DNA of 64,000 nt from Achromobacter sp. UMC46. Its GTDB lineage: Bacteria; Pseudomonadota; Gammaproteobacteria; Burkholderiales; Burkholderiaceae_B. Made by a program: the position numbers and the translations under genes. The notes beneath the pieces were generated by a model. The model was given only the letters and a program-made list of their open reading frames with translations, ran no database searches and was not told the DNA's origin. Each line of letters starts with the position of its first letter. Positions within the stretch are counted from its first letter, which is position 1. The stretch covers positions 1-64,000 of the forward strand of contig NZ_LZZS01000019.1 in the NCBI RefSeq assembly GCF_014170335.1. Reading direction: 5' to 3'. Shown here one piece after another: positions 38,599-47,827 of this stretch.

Positions 38599-38728
38599 GT
38601 ATTTTGAGATTGGCGTTTTTCTCTATGGACGAGCGCCAGCCCAGCCCGGAAAATTCGGGGCTGGAATACCGCTTGGTATACAAGATTGATTTATCGGGTG
38701 GGCAGGGCGCGCCACCCGGAGGCCTGTG

Positions 38729-39406
38729 TCAGGCCAGGACGCCGTTCAGGAAACGCGAGATGTCGGCCACTTCTTCGGCGCAGACCGAATGCGGCATCGG
38801 GTACGTGTGCCAACGCACGTCGTAGCCCAGCCGCTGCAGTTCGGCCAGCGACGCCTCGGCACGCGCCAGCGACACGACCGGGTCGTACTGGCCATGGGCC
38901 ATGAAGATCGGCGTGGCGTTGTTGGCGCTGTGGCGTTCGGCTTCGGCGGTGTCCACCAACGGCAGGTAACCCGACAGCGCCATCATGCCCGCCAGCTTTT
39001 CCGGCAGGCGCAGGCCCGTGTGCAGGGTCATGGCGCTGCCCTGCGAAAACCCGGCCAGCACGATGTTCGACGTGGGGATGCCGCGGGCGTTTTCACGCGC
39101 GATCAGCTTGTGGATGGCGGCTTCCGAGGCGCGGATGCCCTTGGCGTCTTCCACGCGCACCAGGTCCATCACCAGGATGTCGTACCAGGAGCGCATCGCC
39201 ATGCCGTTGTTGATCGTCACGCGCTGGACCGGCGCGTTCGGGAACACGAAACGCACGCCCAGGCCCGCGGGCAGGTCCAGTTCCGGCACGATGGGCGCGA
39301 AGTCATTGCCGTCGGCACCCAGGCCGTGCAGCCAGATCACGGCGTGCGTGGGATGGGGGGCGGTTTCGATCTCGATGCAATCGAGCAGGTCGGTGGAAGC
39401 GTTCAT
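38729..39406 (-). CDS. Carboxylesterase/phospholipase family alpha/beta hydrolase
   Basis: A 225-residue serine hydrolase. The oxyanion-hole segment VIWLHGLGADGNDF is at residues 24-36, the nucleophile Ser121 in GFSQGSAM, the acid in GQYDPVV near 172, and the histidine in PMPHSVC near 210. It matches the EstB/YpfH type of carboxylesterases that cleave short-chain esters; some relatives are acyl-protein thioesterases. The native substrate is unknown. It is preceded on the same strand by darP with a 36-bp gap. Confidence 0.9.
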   Translation of the reverse strand: MNASTDLLDCIEIETAPHPTHAVIWLHGLGADGNDFAPIVPELDLPAGLGVRFVFPNAPVQRVTINNGMAMRSWYDILVMDLVRVEDAKGIRASEAAIHKLIARENARGIPTSNIVLAGFSQGSAMTLHTGLRLPEKLAGMMALSGYLPLVDTAEAERHSANNATPIFMAHGQYDPVVSLARAEASLAELQRLGYDVRWHTYPMPHSVCAEEVADISRFLNGVLA

Positions 39407-39442
39407 GGACGGCCGGCAGGAAAAATCAGGGAAGGGGGGAGA

Positions 39443-39994
39443 TCAGAGCGTCAGGGTCTTGAGCGCCTGGAACAGCGCGCGATAGTGCTTTTTCTGCGGT
39501 TCCTGGCCTTGCAGCAGCACGGCGTTGCCCTGCTTTTCCTTGCGCGCGGCGCGGATCAGCGTGCGCAATTGTTGCGCATCGGCCTGCGGGTTGTTCGCCA
39601 GCAGCTTGGTCAGCAGGTCGTCGTCGTCCAGCAGGCGGTCGCGCAGCGTTTCCAGCCGGTGCATGGCGGCGGTCTCTTCGCGCGAGCCGTTTTCCCAGAC
39701 ATCGAGCTGGGCGCGGATCTCTTCGGCGGGGGCGTCGCGCATCAGCTTGCCCACGAAATGGATCTGCCGGCGGCGGCCTTCGCGGCCGGTGGTGCGCTGC
39801 GCCATGCGGATCGCCTCATAGAGGCGTTCGGCCAGCGGCAGTTGCTTGAGGCGTTCGGGGGACAGTTCGATCAGCTGTTTGCCCAGGTCCAGCAAGGCGT
39901 GCATGTCACGCTTGACTTGGGACTTGCTGGGACGGTCGTAGCCGTTTTCATCGTAACCGTCGTCGACGGATTCTTCTTCAGTATGGGAATTCAT
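39443..39994 (-). CDS. darP: Ribosome biogenesis factor DarP (YjgA, DUF615)
   Basis: A 183-residue basic, helical protein. The acidic N-terminus ([20 protein letters not shown]) leads into [33 protein letters not shown], the family signature, and later [19 protein letters not shown]. coli DarP helps late assembly of the 50S subunit, near the peptidyl transferase centre. Its divergent pairing with pmbA, with starts 59 bp apart, is the usual arrangement in beta- and gammaproteobacteria. Confidence 0.93.
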   Translation of the reverse strand: MNSHTEEESVDDGYDENGYDRPSKSQVKRDMHALLDLGKQLIELSPERLKQLPLAERLYEAIRMAQRTTGREGRRRQIHFVGKLMRDAPAEEIRAQLDVWENGSREETAAMHRLETLRDRLLDDDDLLTKLLANNPQADAQQLRTLIRAARKEKQGNAVLLQGQEPQKKHYRALFQALKTLTL

Positions 39995-40052
39995 GGAAAA
40001 CTGCGCAATGACAGACTTGGCTATGATAACCGTCTCTGCAAATTGGACAGCA

Positions 40053-41417
40053 ATGGTTAAATCCTCCTCATCCTTGCCGCTGGCGGCGAATCACGCGCGT
40101 TTTTCCGAACTCGTCGAACAAACCCTCGCCTACGCGCGCCAGATCGGCGCCTCGGACGCCGCGGCGGAAGTCTCGGAAAGCCTGGGCCTGTCGGTCTCGG
40201 TGCGAAAGAACGACATCGAAACCGTTGAGCAGACGCGCGACCGTTCGCTGGACCTGACGGTCTACGCCGGCCAGAGCCGCGGGTCGGCCTCGACCTCCGA
40301 CTTTTCCGAAGCGGCCCTGCGCCAGACGGTCGAGGCCGCCTGGCACATCGCCCGCCATACCGCTGCCGATCCGGCTGCCGGCCTGCCTGACGCCGACCAG
40401 CTGGCCACCGAATTCCCCGACCTGGATCTGCACCGCGCCTGGAGCGTGTCCACCGAAGAGGCAGCCGAACTCGCCTTGCGCGCCGAACGCGCCGCGCGCG
40501 AAGTCGATCCGCGCATCACCAATACCGACGGCGCCTCCGTGGGCACCTACGAAGGCCAGTTCGTGATGGGCAACACCCGGGGCTTCCTGGGCGGCTACCC
40601 GTATTCGCGCCACAGCCTGTCCGTGGCCCCCATCGCGGGCCGCGGCAACGGCATGCAGCGCGACTACTGGTACACCTCCGAACGCGATCCGGCCAACCTG
40701 GCCTCGCCAGAGGCCATCGGCCGCTATGCCGCCGAACGCACGCTCAGCCGCCTGTCGGCGCGGCGCATTCGCACCGGCAAGTTCCCCGTCCTGTTCGAAG
40801 CGCCGCTGGCGCTGGGGCTGGTCGGCGCGCTGACCCAGGCCGTCAACGGCGGCGCGCTCTACCGCAAAGCCAGCTTCCTGATGGACTCGCTGGGCAAGCC
40901 GATCTTCCCCAAGCACATCAACCTGACCGAAGATCCCCACATCCCCGGCGCCATGGGCAGCTCGCCCTTCGACGACGAAGGCGTGCGCACGCGCCGCCGC
41001 AGCGTGGTCTCGGCCGGCGTGCTGGAAGGCTATTTCCTGTCGTCCTACACGGCGCGCAAGCTGGGCATGACCACCACCGGCAACGCCGGCGGTTCGCACA
41101 ACCTGGTGTTCAGCTCCACGCTGACCAAGCGCGGCGACGACTTCGAAGCCATGTTGAAGAAGCTGGGCACGGGCTTCCTCGTCACCGAACTGATCGGCCA
41201 GGGCGTCAACTACGTCACGGGCGACTACTCGCGCGGCGCGTTCGGCTACTGGGTCGAAAACGGCAAGATCCAGCATGCGGTCCAGGAAATCACCATCGCC
41301 GGCAATCTGGCCGACATGTTCCAGCAGATCGTCGCCGTGGGCGCGGACACCATTTCGCGCGGCACCAAGACCACCGGCTCGATCCTGATCGAGCAAATGG
41401 CCATCGCGGGGACCTGA
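40053..41417 (+). CDS. pmbA: Metalloprotease PmbA/TldE subunit
   Basis: A 454-residue TldE/PmbA protein. Motifs include [24 protein letters not shown] near residue 45-70, [20 protein letters not shown] near 155-175 and [11 protein letters not shown] near 345. TldD-TldE heterodimers degrade unfolded peptides and mature some bacteriocin-like peptides; TldE is the non-catalytic partner, so the HExxxH motif is expected in tldD, which is not in this window. The ATG at 40053 gives a family-like length; ATG 40023 would add ten residues. Confidence 0.92.
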   Translation: MVKSSSSLPLAANHARFSELVEQTLAYARQIGASDAAAEVSESLGLSVSVRKNDIETVEQTRDRSLDLTVYAGQSRGSASTSDFSEAALRQTVEAAWHIARHTAADPAAGLPDADQLATEFPDLDLHRAWSVSTEEAAELALRAERAAREVDPRITNTDGASVGTYEGQFVMGNTRGFLGGYPYSRHSLSVAPIAGRGNGMQRDYWYTSERDPANLASPEAIGRYAAERTLSRLSARRIRTGKFPVLFEAPLALGLVGALTQAVNGGALYRKASFLMDSLGKPIFPKHINLTEDPHIPGAMGSSPFDDEGVRTRRRSVVSAGVLEGYFLSSYTARKLGMTTTGNAGGSHNLVFSSTLTKRGDDFEAMLKKLGTGFLVTELIGQGVNYVTGDYSRGAFGYWVENGKIQHAVQEITIAGNLADMFQQIVAVGADTISRGTKTTGSILIEQMAIAGT

Positions 41418-41587
41418 TCCCCCGACCGGCGCGCAGCGGCGGCGGCCGCGGCGCGCCTTGGCCTTCCCTGTCTTTGCATTCCCTTACCGGCTCGGGATTT
41501 CCTCTAGCGATTCCAACCGCCGCCAACGTGTAATATCCGGCGGGTATTGCTCAAAGTCCCAGGTGTTGCTGTAAGGAGCAAAGAGAG

Positions 41588-42685
41588 ATGCAACGACGTT
41601 CATTCTTGAAGCACGCCGGACTCGGCGCCGTCGCCACCGGCGCCGCCGTCAGCACGCCTGCGTTCGCGCAGGACATGCCGTCCTTGAGCTGGCGCCTGTC
41701 GTCTGCTTTCCCCGCCGCCCTGGACCTGCGCATCGGCGCCGGCGAGCATTTCTGCAAATTCGTCTCGGAAGCCACGGGCGGCAAATTCAACATCCGCCAC
41801 TTCCCCGACGGCGAGATCGTGCCGGCCTCCGACCTGCTGGAAGCCGTCTCGACCAACAAGGTGGAATGCGGCCATGGCTCGTCTCGTCTGTTCTTCGCCA
41901 AGAATCCCGCCTTCTGCTTCGACGCCGCGGTGCCCTTCGGGTTGAACGCACGCCAGATGAACGCCTGGATGAGCGAAGGCGACGGCCTGCGCCTGACCCG
42001 CGAGCTCTTCAAGCCGGAAAAGATCATCAACTTCCCGCTGGGCAACACCGGCGCGCAGATGGGCGGCTGGTACGTCCGCGAAATCAAGCGGCTGACCGAC
42101 CTGAAAGACCTGAAAATGCGCGTGGACGGCCTGGCCGCCGACGTGCTCGGGCGCATGGGCGTGTCGCCGCAGCCGGCGGATCCGGCCAAGCCGTTGGCCC
42201 AGGCCTTCGAAAAAGACGGCCTGCAAGCCGTGGCCGGCGCGGGCGCCTATGACGACGAAAAGCTGGGCCTGAATAAGGTAGCTAAGTATTACTACGCACC
42301 CGGCTGGTGGGCGGGTGGTGAACAGCTGTCGCTCTATATCAACGACGAAGCCTGGAACAAGCTGCCCAAGCATTACCAGGCGGTCGTGCAGGCCGCCTCG
42401 CTGGCCGCGCATGTCGCCCTGACCGCGCGCTACGACGCCCGCAACCCGGCCGCGTTGGCGCAATTGACGGCAAGTGGCGCGCAAGTGCGCACATTTCCGC
42501 GCGCCATCCTGGACGTGGCGTTCGAGACCACGCAGCTGGCCTACAAGGACTTGGCGGCCAAAGACCCCAAGTTCAAGGCCATATTCGACAGTTACATGGG
42601 CTTTCGCGACAGCGAGATGCCTTGGTTCCGCTTGACCGAAAACGCTTACGGCCAGTACCTGGGCGTGGCATTGTCGGGCAGGTAG
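41588..42685 (+). CDS. TRAP transporter substrate-binding protein, orphan, Tat-type signal
   Basis: A 365-residue periplasmic DctP/TakP-like receptor. The N-terminus MQRRSFLKHAGLGAVATGAA carries an RRxFLK twin-arginine motif and an AFA cleavage site near residue 27. The body shows the TRAP signature LKMRVDGLAADVLGRMGVSP near residue 177 and the GPGWWAGGEQLSLYIN-like ligand segment (APGWWAGGEQLSLYI) near 238. TakP-type receptors bind 2-oxoacids. No dctQ or dctM membrane gene is adjacent. A GGAGCAAAGAG site precedes the start. Confidence 0.88.
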   Translation: MQRRSFLKHAGLGAVATGAAVSTPAFAQDMPSLSWRLSSAFPAALDLRIGAGEHFCKFVSEATGGKFNIRHFPDGEIVPASDLLEAVSTNKVECGHGSSRLFFAKNPAFCFDAAVPFGLNARQMNAWMSEGDGLRLTRELFKPEKIINFPLGNTGAQMGGWYVREIKRLTDLKDLKMRVDGLAADVLGRMGVSPQPADPAKPLAQAFEKDGLQAVAGAGAYDDEKLGLNKVAKYYYAPGWWAGGEQLSLYINDEAWNKLPKHYQAVVQAASLAAHVALTARYDARNPAALAQLTASGAQVRTFPRAILDVAFETTQLAYKDLAAKDPKFKAIFDSYMGFRDSEMPWFRLTENAYGQYLGVALSGR

Positions 42686-42946
42686 CAAGGAGGTCCGCCG
42701 CAGGCTGAACGGCATTCGGCGGAGCGTAGGGTTTTTGCTAGTAATACCGCGTTTTTTACAAAAAAATGGGCGGTTTTCAGGCTTTTCTCGAACCACATTC
42801 GAGTTTCGGCCTGATACAAAGGAGTAATATCCCGGGTCTTGACGCGCAATCATGGCGCCTTTAGGCGGCATAAGACGTCAATCCGGCGGGATTACACCAG
42901 CCCGGATTACCAATATTCCGAGACAGACTTTAAGGTGGTATCAACC

Positions 42947-44101
42947 ATGCAATCCAAGACCAAGAAGCTGCTGGCCGCGCTGATCGCCGCCGGTATCGTC
43001 CCGGCTGCGCACGCGGCTGACATCAAGCTGGGTGTGGCGGAAGCCCTGTCCGGCGGCGCCGCCCAGTACGGCGTCTCGATCCGCAATGGTTTCCAGCTTG
43101 CCGCTGATGAAATCAACGCTGCGGGCGGTATCAACGGCAACAAGCTCGTGCTGGTGGTCGAGGACGAACAAGGCAAGAAAGAAGAAGCGATCAACGTCTT
43201 CAAGAAACTGATCTTCAAGGACAACGTCCTGATGGTCTTCGGCCCGACGCTGTCGAACTCGGCCCAAGCCGCCGACCCGGTCGCCCAGGCCGCCAAGACG
43301 GTCGCCTTCGGCACGTCCAACACCGCCGACGGCATCACCTCCATCGGCAACTACGTGTTCCGCAACTCGGTCACCGAAGCCGACGTGCTGCCGGCCACCA
43401 TCTCCACCGTCAAGGCCAAGACCGGCCTGAAGAACGTGGCGGTGCTCTACGGCAACGACGACGTCTTCACCAAGAGCGGCTACGACAACTTCAAGAAGGC
43501 CCTGGAAGACCAGAAGATCCCGGTCACCACGACCGAAACGTTCGCCAAGGGCGACGTGGACTTCAAGGCCCAGCTGACCAAGATCAAGGGCACCAACCCC
43601 GACGCCATCGTGCTGTCCGCACTGCTGGCCGAAGGCGCCCCGATCATGGTTCAGGCCCGCCAACTGGGCCTGAACGTGCCGGTCATCGGCGGCAACGGCA
43701 TGAACTCGGTCAAGATTTTCGACCTGGCCCCTGGCGGCGCATCGAACAATCTGTGGATCGGCAGCCCGTGGTCGATCGAGAACAAGGCCCCCGAGAACGT
43801 CAAGTTCATCGACGCCTACAAGGCCAAGTTCAACGGTTCGCCCGACCAGTTCGCAGCGCAGTCGTATGACGCCATGTACATCGTGGCCCAGGCGCTGAAG
43901 AACACCAAGCTCACCGGCGAACTGCCCAAGGACCGCGCTGCCCTGCGCGATGCCCTGCCTGCCGTGACCTGGACCGGCGCCACCGGCGCGTTCAAGTTCC
44001 GTCAAGCCAACGACCGCGCCGGCAAGCCTGCCGGCTATGACGCCGACCAGGCGCCGATCGTCAGCGTGACCAAGGACGGCAAGTACGTCATCGAGAAGTA
44101 A
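42947..44101 (+). CDS. Branched-chain amino acid-type ABC transporter substrate-binding protein
   Basis: A 384-residue periplasmic receptor of the LivJ type, with a Sec signal peptide (residues 1-24, MQSKTKKLLAALIAAGIVPAAHA). The opening IKLGVAEALSGGAAQYGVSIRNGFQLAADEINAAGGING is diagnostic of the family. The bilobed fold continues to IVSVTKDGKYVIEK. It heads a complete importer (permeases, two ATPases) but is separated from them by a 16-bp-stem terminator hairpin, which should make the receptor more abundant than the membrane parts. The ligand could be Leu/Ile/Val or another amide or acid. Confidence 0.93.
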   Translation: MQSKTKKLLAALIAAGIVPAAHAADIKLGVAEALSGGAAQYGVSIRNGFQLAADEINAAGGINGNKLVLVVEDEQGKKEEAINVFKKLIFKDNVLMVFGPTLSNSAQAADPVAQAAKTVAFGTSNTADGITSIGNYVFRNSVTEADVLPATISTVKAKTGLKNVAVLYGNDDVFTKSGYDNFKKALEDQKIPVTTTETFAKGDVDFKAQLTKIKGTNPDAIVLSALLAEGAPIMVQARQLGLNVPVIGGNGMNSVKIFDLAPGGASNNLWIGSPWSIENKAPENVKFIDAYKAKFNGSPDQFAAQSYDAMYIVAQALKNTKLTGELPKDRAALRDALPAVTWTGATGAFKFRQANDRAGKPAGYDADQAPIVSVTKDGKYVIEK

Positions 44102-44128
44102 GCAGTACGCATCCCCGCGCGGGGGGAT

Positions 44129-44168
44129 GCGCCTTGCGGACAGCGCCGCTGTCCGCAAGGCGCTTTTT
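44129..44168 (+). terminator. Strong hairpin between receptor and permease genes
   Basis: Perfect 16-bp stem GCGCCTTGCGGACAGC/GCTGTCCGCAAGGCGC (44129-44144 with 44148-44163), a GCC loop and a TTTTTAT tail. It is an intrinsic terminator or attenuator inside the importer operon. Confidence 0.85.
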
Positions 44169-44174
44169 ATCGTA

Positions 44175-44243
44175 GGGCCGTCCCAAGACAAAAATGGCCT
44201 CCCTAGGGAGAGCTAGACCACGCAGCGGGCGCGTGGAGGCCCT
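44175..44243. repeat. Diverged copy D of the 71-bp intergenic repeat, inverted
   Basis: GGCCGTCCCAAGACAAAAAT, the CTCCCTAGGGAG core and the CACGCAGCGGGCGCGTGGAGGCCC end are the reverse complement order of copies A and B with many changes. It lies between the terminator and the permease start. Confidence 0.6.
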
Positions 44244-44265
44244 CATAGATCTGGAAAGTCCCATC

Positions 44266-45147
44266 ATGTTCGAACAACAATTCGTCAATGCCTTGTCGCT
44301 GGGCTGTGTATATGCACTGTTCGCGCTGGGCTTCACGCTGATCTTCGGCGTGCTCGGGGTGATCAACCTGGCGCACGGCGCCGTCTTCATGGTTGGCGCC
44401 TACGCGGCACTGTTCGTCGTCCAGCAATTCGGCCTGCCCCTGTGGGGTGCGCTGATGGTCGCGTTCTTCGTGGCCGGCTTCACCGGGGTCATCATCGACT
44501 ACCTGGTGCTCAAGCCCCTGCGCAAGCGCAACGCGCCGCACTTGATCCCCATGATCGCCACGATTGGCGTGGGCATCATCCTGAACAACGGCGCCCAGAG
44601 CATTTTCGGCGCCAGCAACCTGCGCTTCCCGCACGGCACCGTGCCCGAGGAAGTCATCGAAGTCGCGGGCCTGCACCTGACCGTCATCGAGCTGGGCATC
44701 ATCTTCCTGTCGTTCGCGCTGATGGCCGTGCTGATGTACGTCATGCGCCGCACGCAGTTCGGCCGCGCGCTGCGCGCCATCGCCGAATCGCCCAAGGCCG
44801 CCTGGCTGCTGGGCATCAACGTCGAAAAGCTGTTCGTCACCACCTCGTTCGCCGCGGCCGCCCTGGGCGGCGTGGCCGGCGTGCTGATCGGGCTGTATTC
44901 GAACGCGCTGTTCCCGTTGATGGGCCAGCCGATGCTGCACAAGGGCATCGCGGTCATCATCCTGGGCGGCATGGGCGACATCCGCGGCGCCATGCTGGGC
45001 GGGCTTTTCCTGGGCTTCGCCGAGGTGCTGTCCGTCGCGTACGTCGGCTCCACCATGCGCGATGCGGTGGCTTTCGGCCTGCTGTTCCTGATCCTGCTGG
45101 TGCGCCCGCAAGGTCTGTTCGGCAAAGTGGTTCAACGCAAGGCTTAA
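44266..45147 (+). CDS. LivH-type ABC transporter permease
   Basis: A 293-residue polytopic permease. The start MFEQQFVNALSLGCVYALFALGFTLIFGVLGVINLAHG is the classic LivH opening, and GGMGDIRGAMLGGLFLGFAEVL near residues 235-258 is the coupling region. The ATG at 44266 is chosen over a long upstream frame that runs through the repeat. It forms the membrane channel with the LivM-type protein encoded 3 bp downstream. Confidence 0.93.
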   Translation: MFEQQFVNALSLGCVYALFALGFTLIFGVLGVINLAHGAVFMVGAYAALFVVQQFGLPLWGALMVAFFVAGFTGVIIDYLVLKPLRKRNAPHLIPMIATIGVGIILNNGAQSIFGASNLRFPHGTVPEEVIEVAGLHLTVIELGIIFLSFALMAVLMYVMRRTQFGRALRAIAESPKAAWLLGINVEKLFVTTSFAAAALGGVAGVLIGLYSNALFPLMGQPMLHKGIAVIILGGMGDIRGAMLGGLFLGFAEVLSVAYVGSTMRDAVAFGLLFLILLVRPQGLFGKVVQRKA

Positions 45148-45150
45148 AGA

Positions 45151-46032
45151 ATGAGCGGATTCGAAAACTTCTGGGCCATCTACGGCAACCTGGTGCTCAC
45201 GCTGGGCACCAACGCGTTGCTGGCCCTCTCCATCTGGCTGACCCTGGCTTGCGGCATGCTGGCCATGGCCAACGCCGCTTTCATGGGCATCGGGGCGTAC
45301 ACCGCCGCGCTGCTCACCATGAACTACGACGTCCCATTCACGGTCGCGCTGGCCGGCGGCATGGCGGCGCCCGCGCTGGTGGCGGCGCTGATCGGCTTGC
45401 CGACCTTGCGATTGTCAGGGGTCTATCTGGCCATGGCCACGCTGGGCTTCGGTGAAGTCGTGCGCGTGACCATCCTGAACACCGAGTCCCTCACCGGCGG
45501 TGCGCTGGGCCTGAACGGCATCCCGCAGCTGACGCAGTGGTGGCATGTGGTGCTGTCGGTCGTCATCGTCCTGTTCGTGCTGTGGCGCGTTCGCGCCTCC
45601 AAGATCGGCCGCTCGTTCGACGCCATCCGCGGCGACGAAACGGCCGCGGGCCTGATGGGCATCGACGTGCGCGCCAACAAGATGCTGGCCTTCGTGGCAG
45701 GCGCCATGATCGCCGGCCTGGCCGGCGCCCTGAACGCGCACCTGACCTTCTTCATCGGCCCCAACGAATACGGCTTCGACCGTGGCGTTGAAATCCTGAC
45801 CATGGCCATCCTGGGCGGCATCGGCGGCCTGGCCGGTCCGGTGCTGGGCAGCTTCATCATTACGGTGCTGCCCGAGCTGCTGCGCGGCTTCGCGGATTTG
45901 CGCCTGATCGCGAACGGAGTGATTCTGGTGGTGATTGTGTTGTTCCTGCCGCAAGGCATCTGGGATCCAGCGCGCTTCAAGCGCTGGATGCGACAAGGCC
46001 GGGGCGGCCAGGGAGGCAAGCGCCATGCTTGA
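45151..46032 (+). CDS. LivM-type ABC transporter permease
   Basis: A 293-residue permease. Signature segments are GMLAMANAAFMGIGAYTAAL near residue 35, RLSGVYLAMATLGFGEVVRV near 90, and ILGGIGGLAGPVLGSFIITVLPELLRGF near 215-245. The C-terminus is basic (FKRWMRQGRGGQGGKRHA). The following ATPase gene starts 8 bp before its stop, so the two are translationally coupled. Confidence 0.93.
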   Translation: MSGFENFWAIYGNLVLTLGTNALLALSIWLTLACGMLAMANAAFMGIGAYTAALLTMNYDVPFTVALAGGMAAPALVAALIGLPTLRLSGVYLAMATLGFGEVVRVTILNTESLTGGALGLNGIPQLTQWWHVVLSVVIVLFVLWRVRASKIGRSFDAIRGDETAAGLMGIDVRANKMLAFVAGAMIAGLAGALNAHLTFFIGPNEYGFDRGVEILTMAILGGIGGLAGPVLGSFIITVLPELLRGFADLRLIANGVILVVIVLFLPQGIWDPARFKRWMRQGRGGQGGKRHA

Positions 46033-46813
46033 GCTTTCCTCCGTCTCCAAGAGCTTCGGCGGCCTGCATGTGCTGCATGACGTCAGCCTGTCCGTGCCCG
46101 AAGGCGCGATCTTCGGCCTGATCGGCCCCAACGGCGCCGGCAAGACCACGGTGTTCAACCTGATCACCGGCCTGTTGCCGCCCAGCGGCGGCACGATCAC
46201 GTTCAACGGCCAAAGCGTCCTGGCCAAGAAGCCGCACAGCATCACGCGCATGGGCATCGCCCGCACGTTCCAGAACATCCGCCTCTTCAAAGAGATGACG
46301 CTGCTGGAAAACGTGGTGGTCGGCGCCTATCGCCACATGAACTACGGCTTCCCCAGCCTGCTGCTGGGCCTGCCGGGCTACCGCGAGCACGAAAAGCGCG
46401 CCCGCGAGCGCGCCCACGAACTGCTGACGTGGATGCGCCTGGACCACAAGGCCAACGACCTGGCCGACAACCTGTCCTACGGCGAACAGCGCCGCCTGGA
46501 GTTGGCGCGCGCGTTGGCCACCGAACCGAAGTTGCTGCTGCTGGACGAGCCGGTCGCCGGCATGAACACCGGCGAACGCGCCGAACTCATGCGCGAGATC
46601 CTGGCCATCCGCGACCGCGGCTACACCATCCTGATGATCGAGCACGACATGCGCTTCGTCATGGGCTTGTGCGAACGCATCGCGGTGCTGAACTTCGGCA
46701 AGATCATCGCTTGCGGCGGTCCCGAAGAGATCCGCAACAACGAGCAGGTCATCGAGGCCTATCTGGGCCGCGAAGACGACGAAGACACCGAACAAGCGGA
46801 GGCCGCCAAATGA
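46025..46813 (+). CDS. LivG-type ABC transporter ATP-binding protein
   Basis: A 262-residue ATPase. Walker A GPNGAGKTTVFN is near residue 38, the LivG-specific ITRMGIARTFQNIRLF near 72-88, the signature LSYGEQRRLELARAL near 155, and Walker B LLLLDEPVAGMN near 175. It overlaps livM by 8 bp and the next ATPase gene by 4 bp (ATGA). Confidence 0.94.
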   Translation: MLELSSVSKSFGGLHVLHDVSLSVPEGAIFGLIGPNGAGKTTVFNLITGLLPPSGGTITFNGQSVLAKKPHSITRMGIARTFQNIRLFKEMTLLENVVVGAYRHMNYGFPSLLLGLPGYREHEKRARERAHELLTWMRLDHKANDLADNLSYGEQRRLELARALATEPKLLLLDEPVAGMNTGERAELMREILAIRDRGYTILMIEHDMRFVMGLCERIAVLNFGKIIACGGPEEIRNNEQVIEAYLGREDDEDTEQAEAAK

Positions 46814-47520
46814 GCGCGATGCTGGAAGTCCGCGGACTCGAGGTCAACTACGGCCACATCGAAGCTGTCCGCGGCATCGACCTGGACCTGAACGCCAACG
46901 AAATCACCGCGCTGGTCGGCGCCAACGGCGCCGGCAAATCGACCACGCTGCTGGCGCTGTCGGGCTTGCTGCCCAAGGCGCGCGGCCGCATCCTGTTCGA
47001 AGGCGAAGACGTCACCAACCTGGCGCCGCACCAGCTTGTGGCGCGCGGCATCGTGCAGGTGCCGGAAGGCCGGGCCATCCTCACCACCATGACGGTGCTG
47101 GAAAACCTGGAGCTGGGCGCCTACCGCCGGGGCCTGAAGAACGTGGATTCCGACCTGGAATACGTGTTCAACCTGTTCCCGCGCCTGAAAGAACGGATCA
47201 CCGGCATCGCCGGCAACCTGTCGGGCGGCGAACAGCAGATGCTGGCCATCGGCCGGGCCCTGATGGCCAAGCCGCGCCTGTTGCTGCTGGACGAACCGTC
47301 GATGGGCCTGGCGCCGATCGTCGTGCAGGAGATCTTCCGTTCGCTGCGCGCCATCAACGCCGACGGCCTGACCCTGTTCCTGGTGGAGCAGAACGTGCGC
47401 CAGGCGTTGAAGATCGCGCAAAACGGCTACGTGCTGGAAAACGGCGCCATGGCGCTGACGGGTACGGGCCGCGAACTGCTGGGCCACCCCCGCGTGCTGG
47501 AAGCGTATCTGGGCGCCTGA
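46810..47520 (+). CDS. LivF-type ABC transporter ATP-binding protein
   Basis: A 236-residue ATPase, the second nucleotide-binding subunit. Walker A GANGAGKSTTL is near residue 38, followed by LVARGIVQVPEGRAILTTMTVLENL near 75-100, the signature LSGGEQQMLAIGRAL near 137, and LLLLDEPSMGLAPIV for Walker B near 157. The start overlaps the stop of the LivG-type gene. A terminator hairpin follows 11 bp after the stop codon. Confidence 0.94.
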   Translation: MSAMLEVRGLEVNYGHIEAVRGIDLDLNANEITALVGANGAGKSTTLLALSGLLPKARGRILFEGEDVTNLAPHQLVARGIVQVPEGRAILTTMTVLENLELGAYRRGLKNVDSDLEYVFNLFPRLKERITGIAGNLSGGEQQMLAIGRALMAKPRLLLLDEPSMGLAPIVVQEIFRSLRAINADGLTLFLVEQNVRQALKIAQNGYVLENGAMALTGTGRELLGHPRVLEAYLGA

Positions 47521-47531
47521 TGGCGCCCCGC

Positions 47532-47556
47532 ATTCGGGGACTTGTCCCCGAATTTG
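47532..47556 (+). terminator. Terminator after the Liv-type importer operon
   Basis: Nine-bp stem ATTCGGGGA/TCCCCGAAT with a CTTG loop; the tail TTGCTT is only moderately T-rich. Confidence 0.65.
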
Positions 47557-47634
47557 CTTGTACGCTGGCTGCAACATGGCTTGCGGCCAGCCACCGCCTG
47601 ACTACTTTCCGCTTGCCCATTTTTTGAGCAACCG

Positions 47635-47643
47635 TGTTAGAAT
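47635..47643 (+). promoter_or_regulatory. Extended -10 promoter of rplM-rpsI
   Basis: TGTTAGAAT forms an extended -10 (TG-n-TAGAAT) with a TTGCCC at 47613-47618 as a possible weak -35 (19-bp spacer). A start near 47650 leaves a leader of about 175 bases before rplM. Confidence 0.55.
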
Positions 47644-47649
47644 TTCAGG

Positions 47650-47827
47650 CTTTCCCTCATTTTGACCATTGCACGGGCGGGTAATAACGCTTAGGCGGGA
47701 CGTCGATAAAGGTAAAACCCCGAGCCGAAATCCATGGGTTGCGGTTCATCAGGTTTTTGCCCAGTTGGGGAAAGAACACTGGTTAGACGTTCTAGCCAGC
47801 AAGAACTTTTTATTCTTAGGAACCATC
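47650..47827 (+). other. Untranslated leader of rplM-rpsI
   Basis: About 175 bases with no supportable gene. A frame does run into rplM from 47669, but the L13 family start is ATG 47828. L13 is known to autoregulate its operon in E. coli through the leader mRNA; a similar structure here is inferred from the leader length only. Confidence 0.4.

Noticed and set aside
40053-41417. Missing HExxxH zinc motif in PmbA as loss of function
   Set aside because: TldE/PmbA subunits normally lack it; catalysis lies in TldD.
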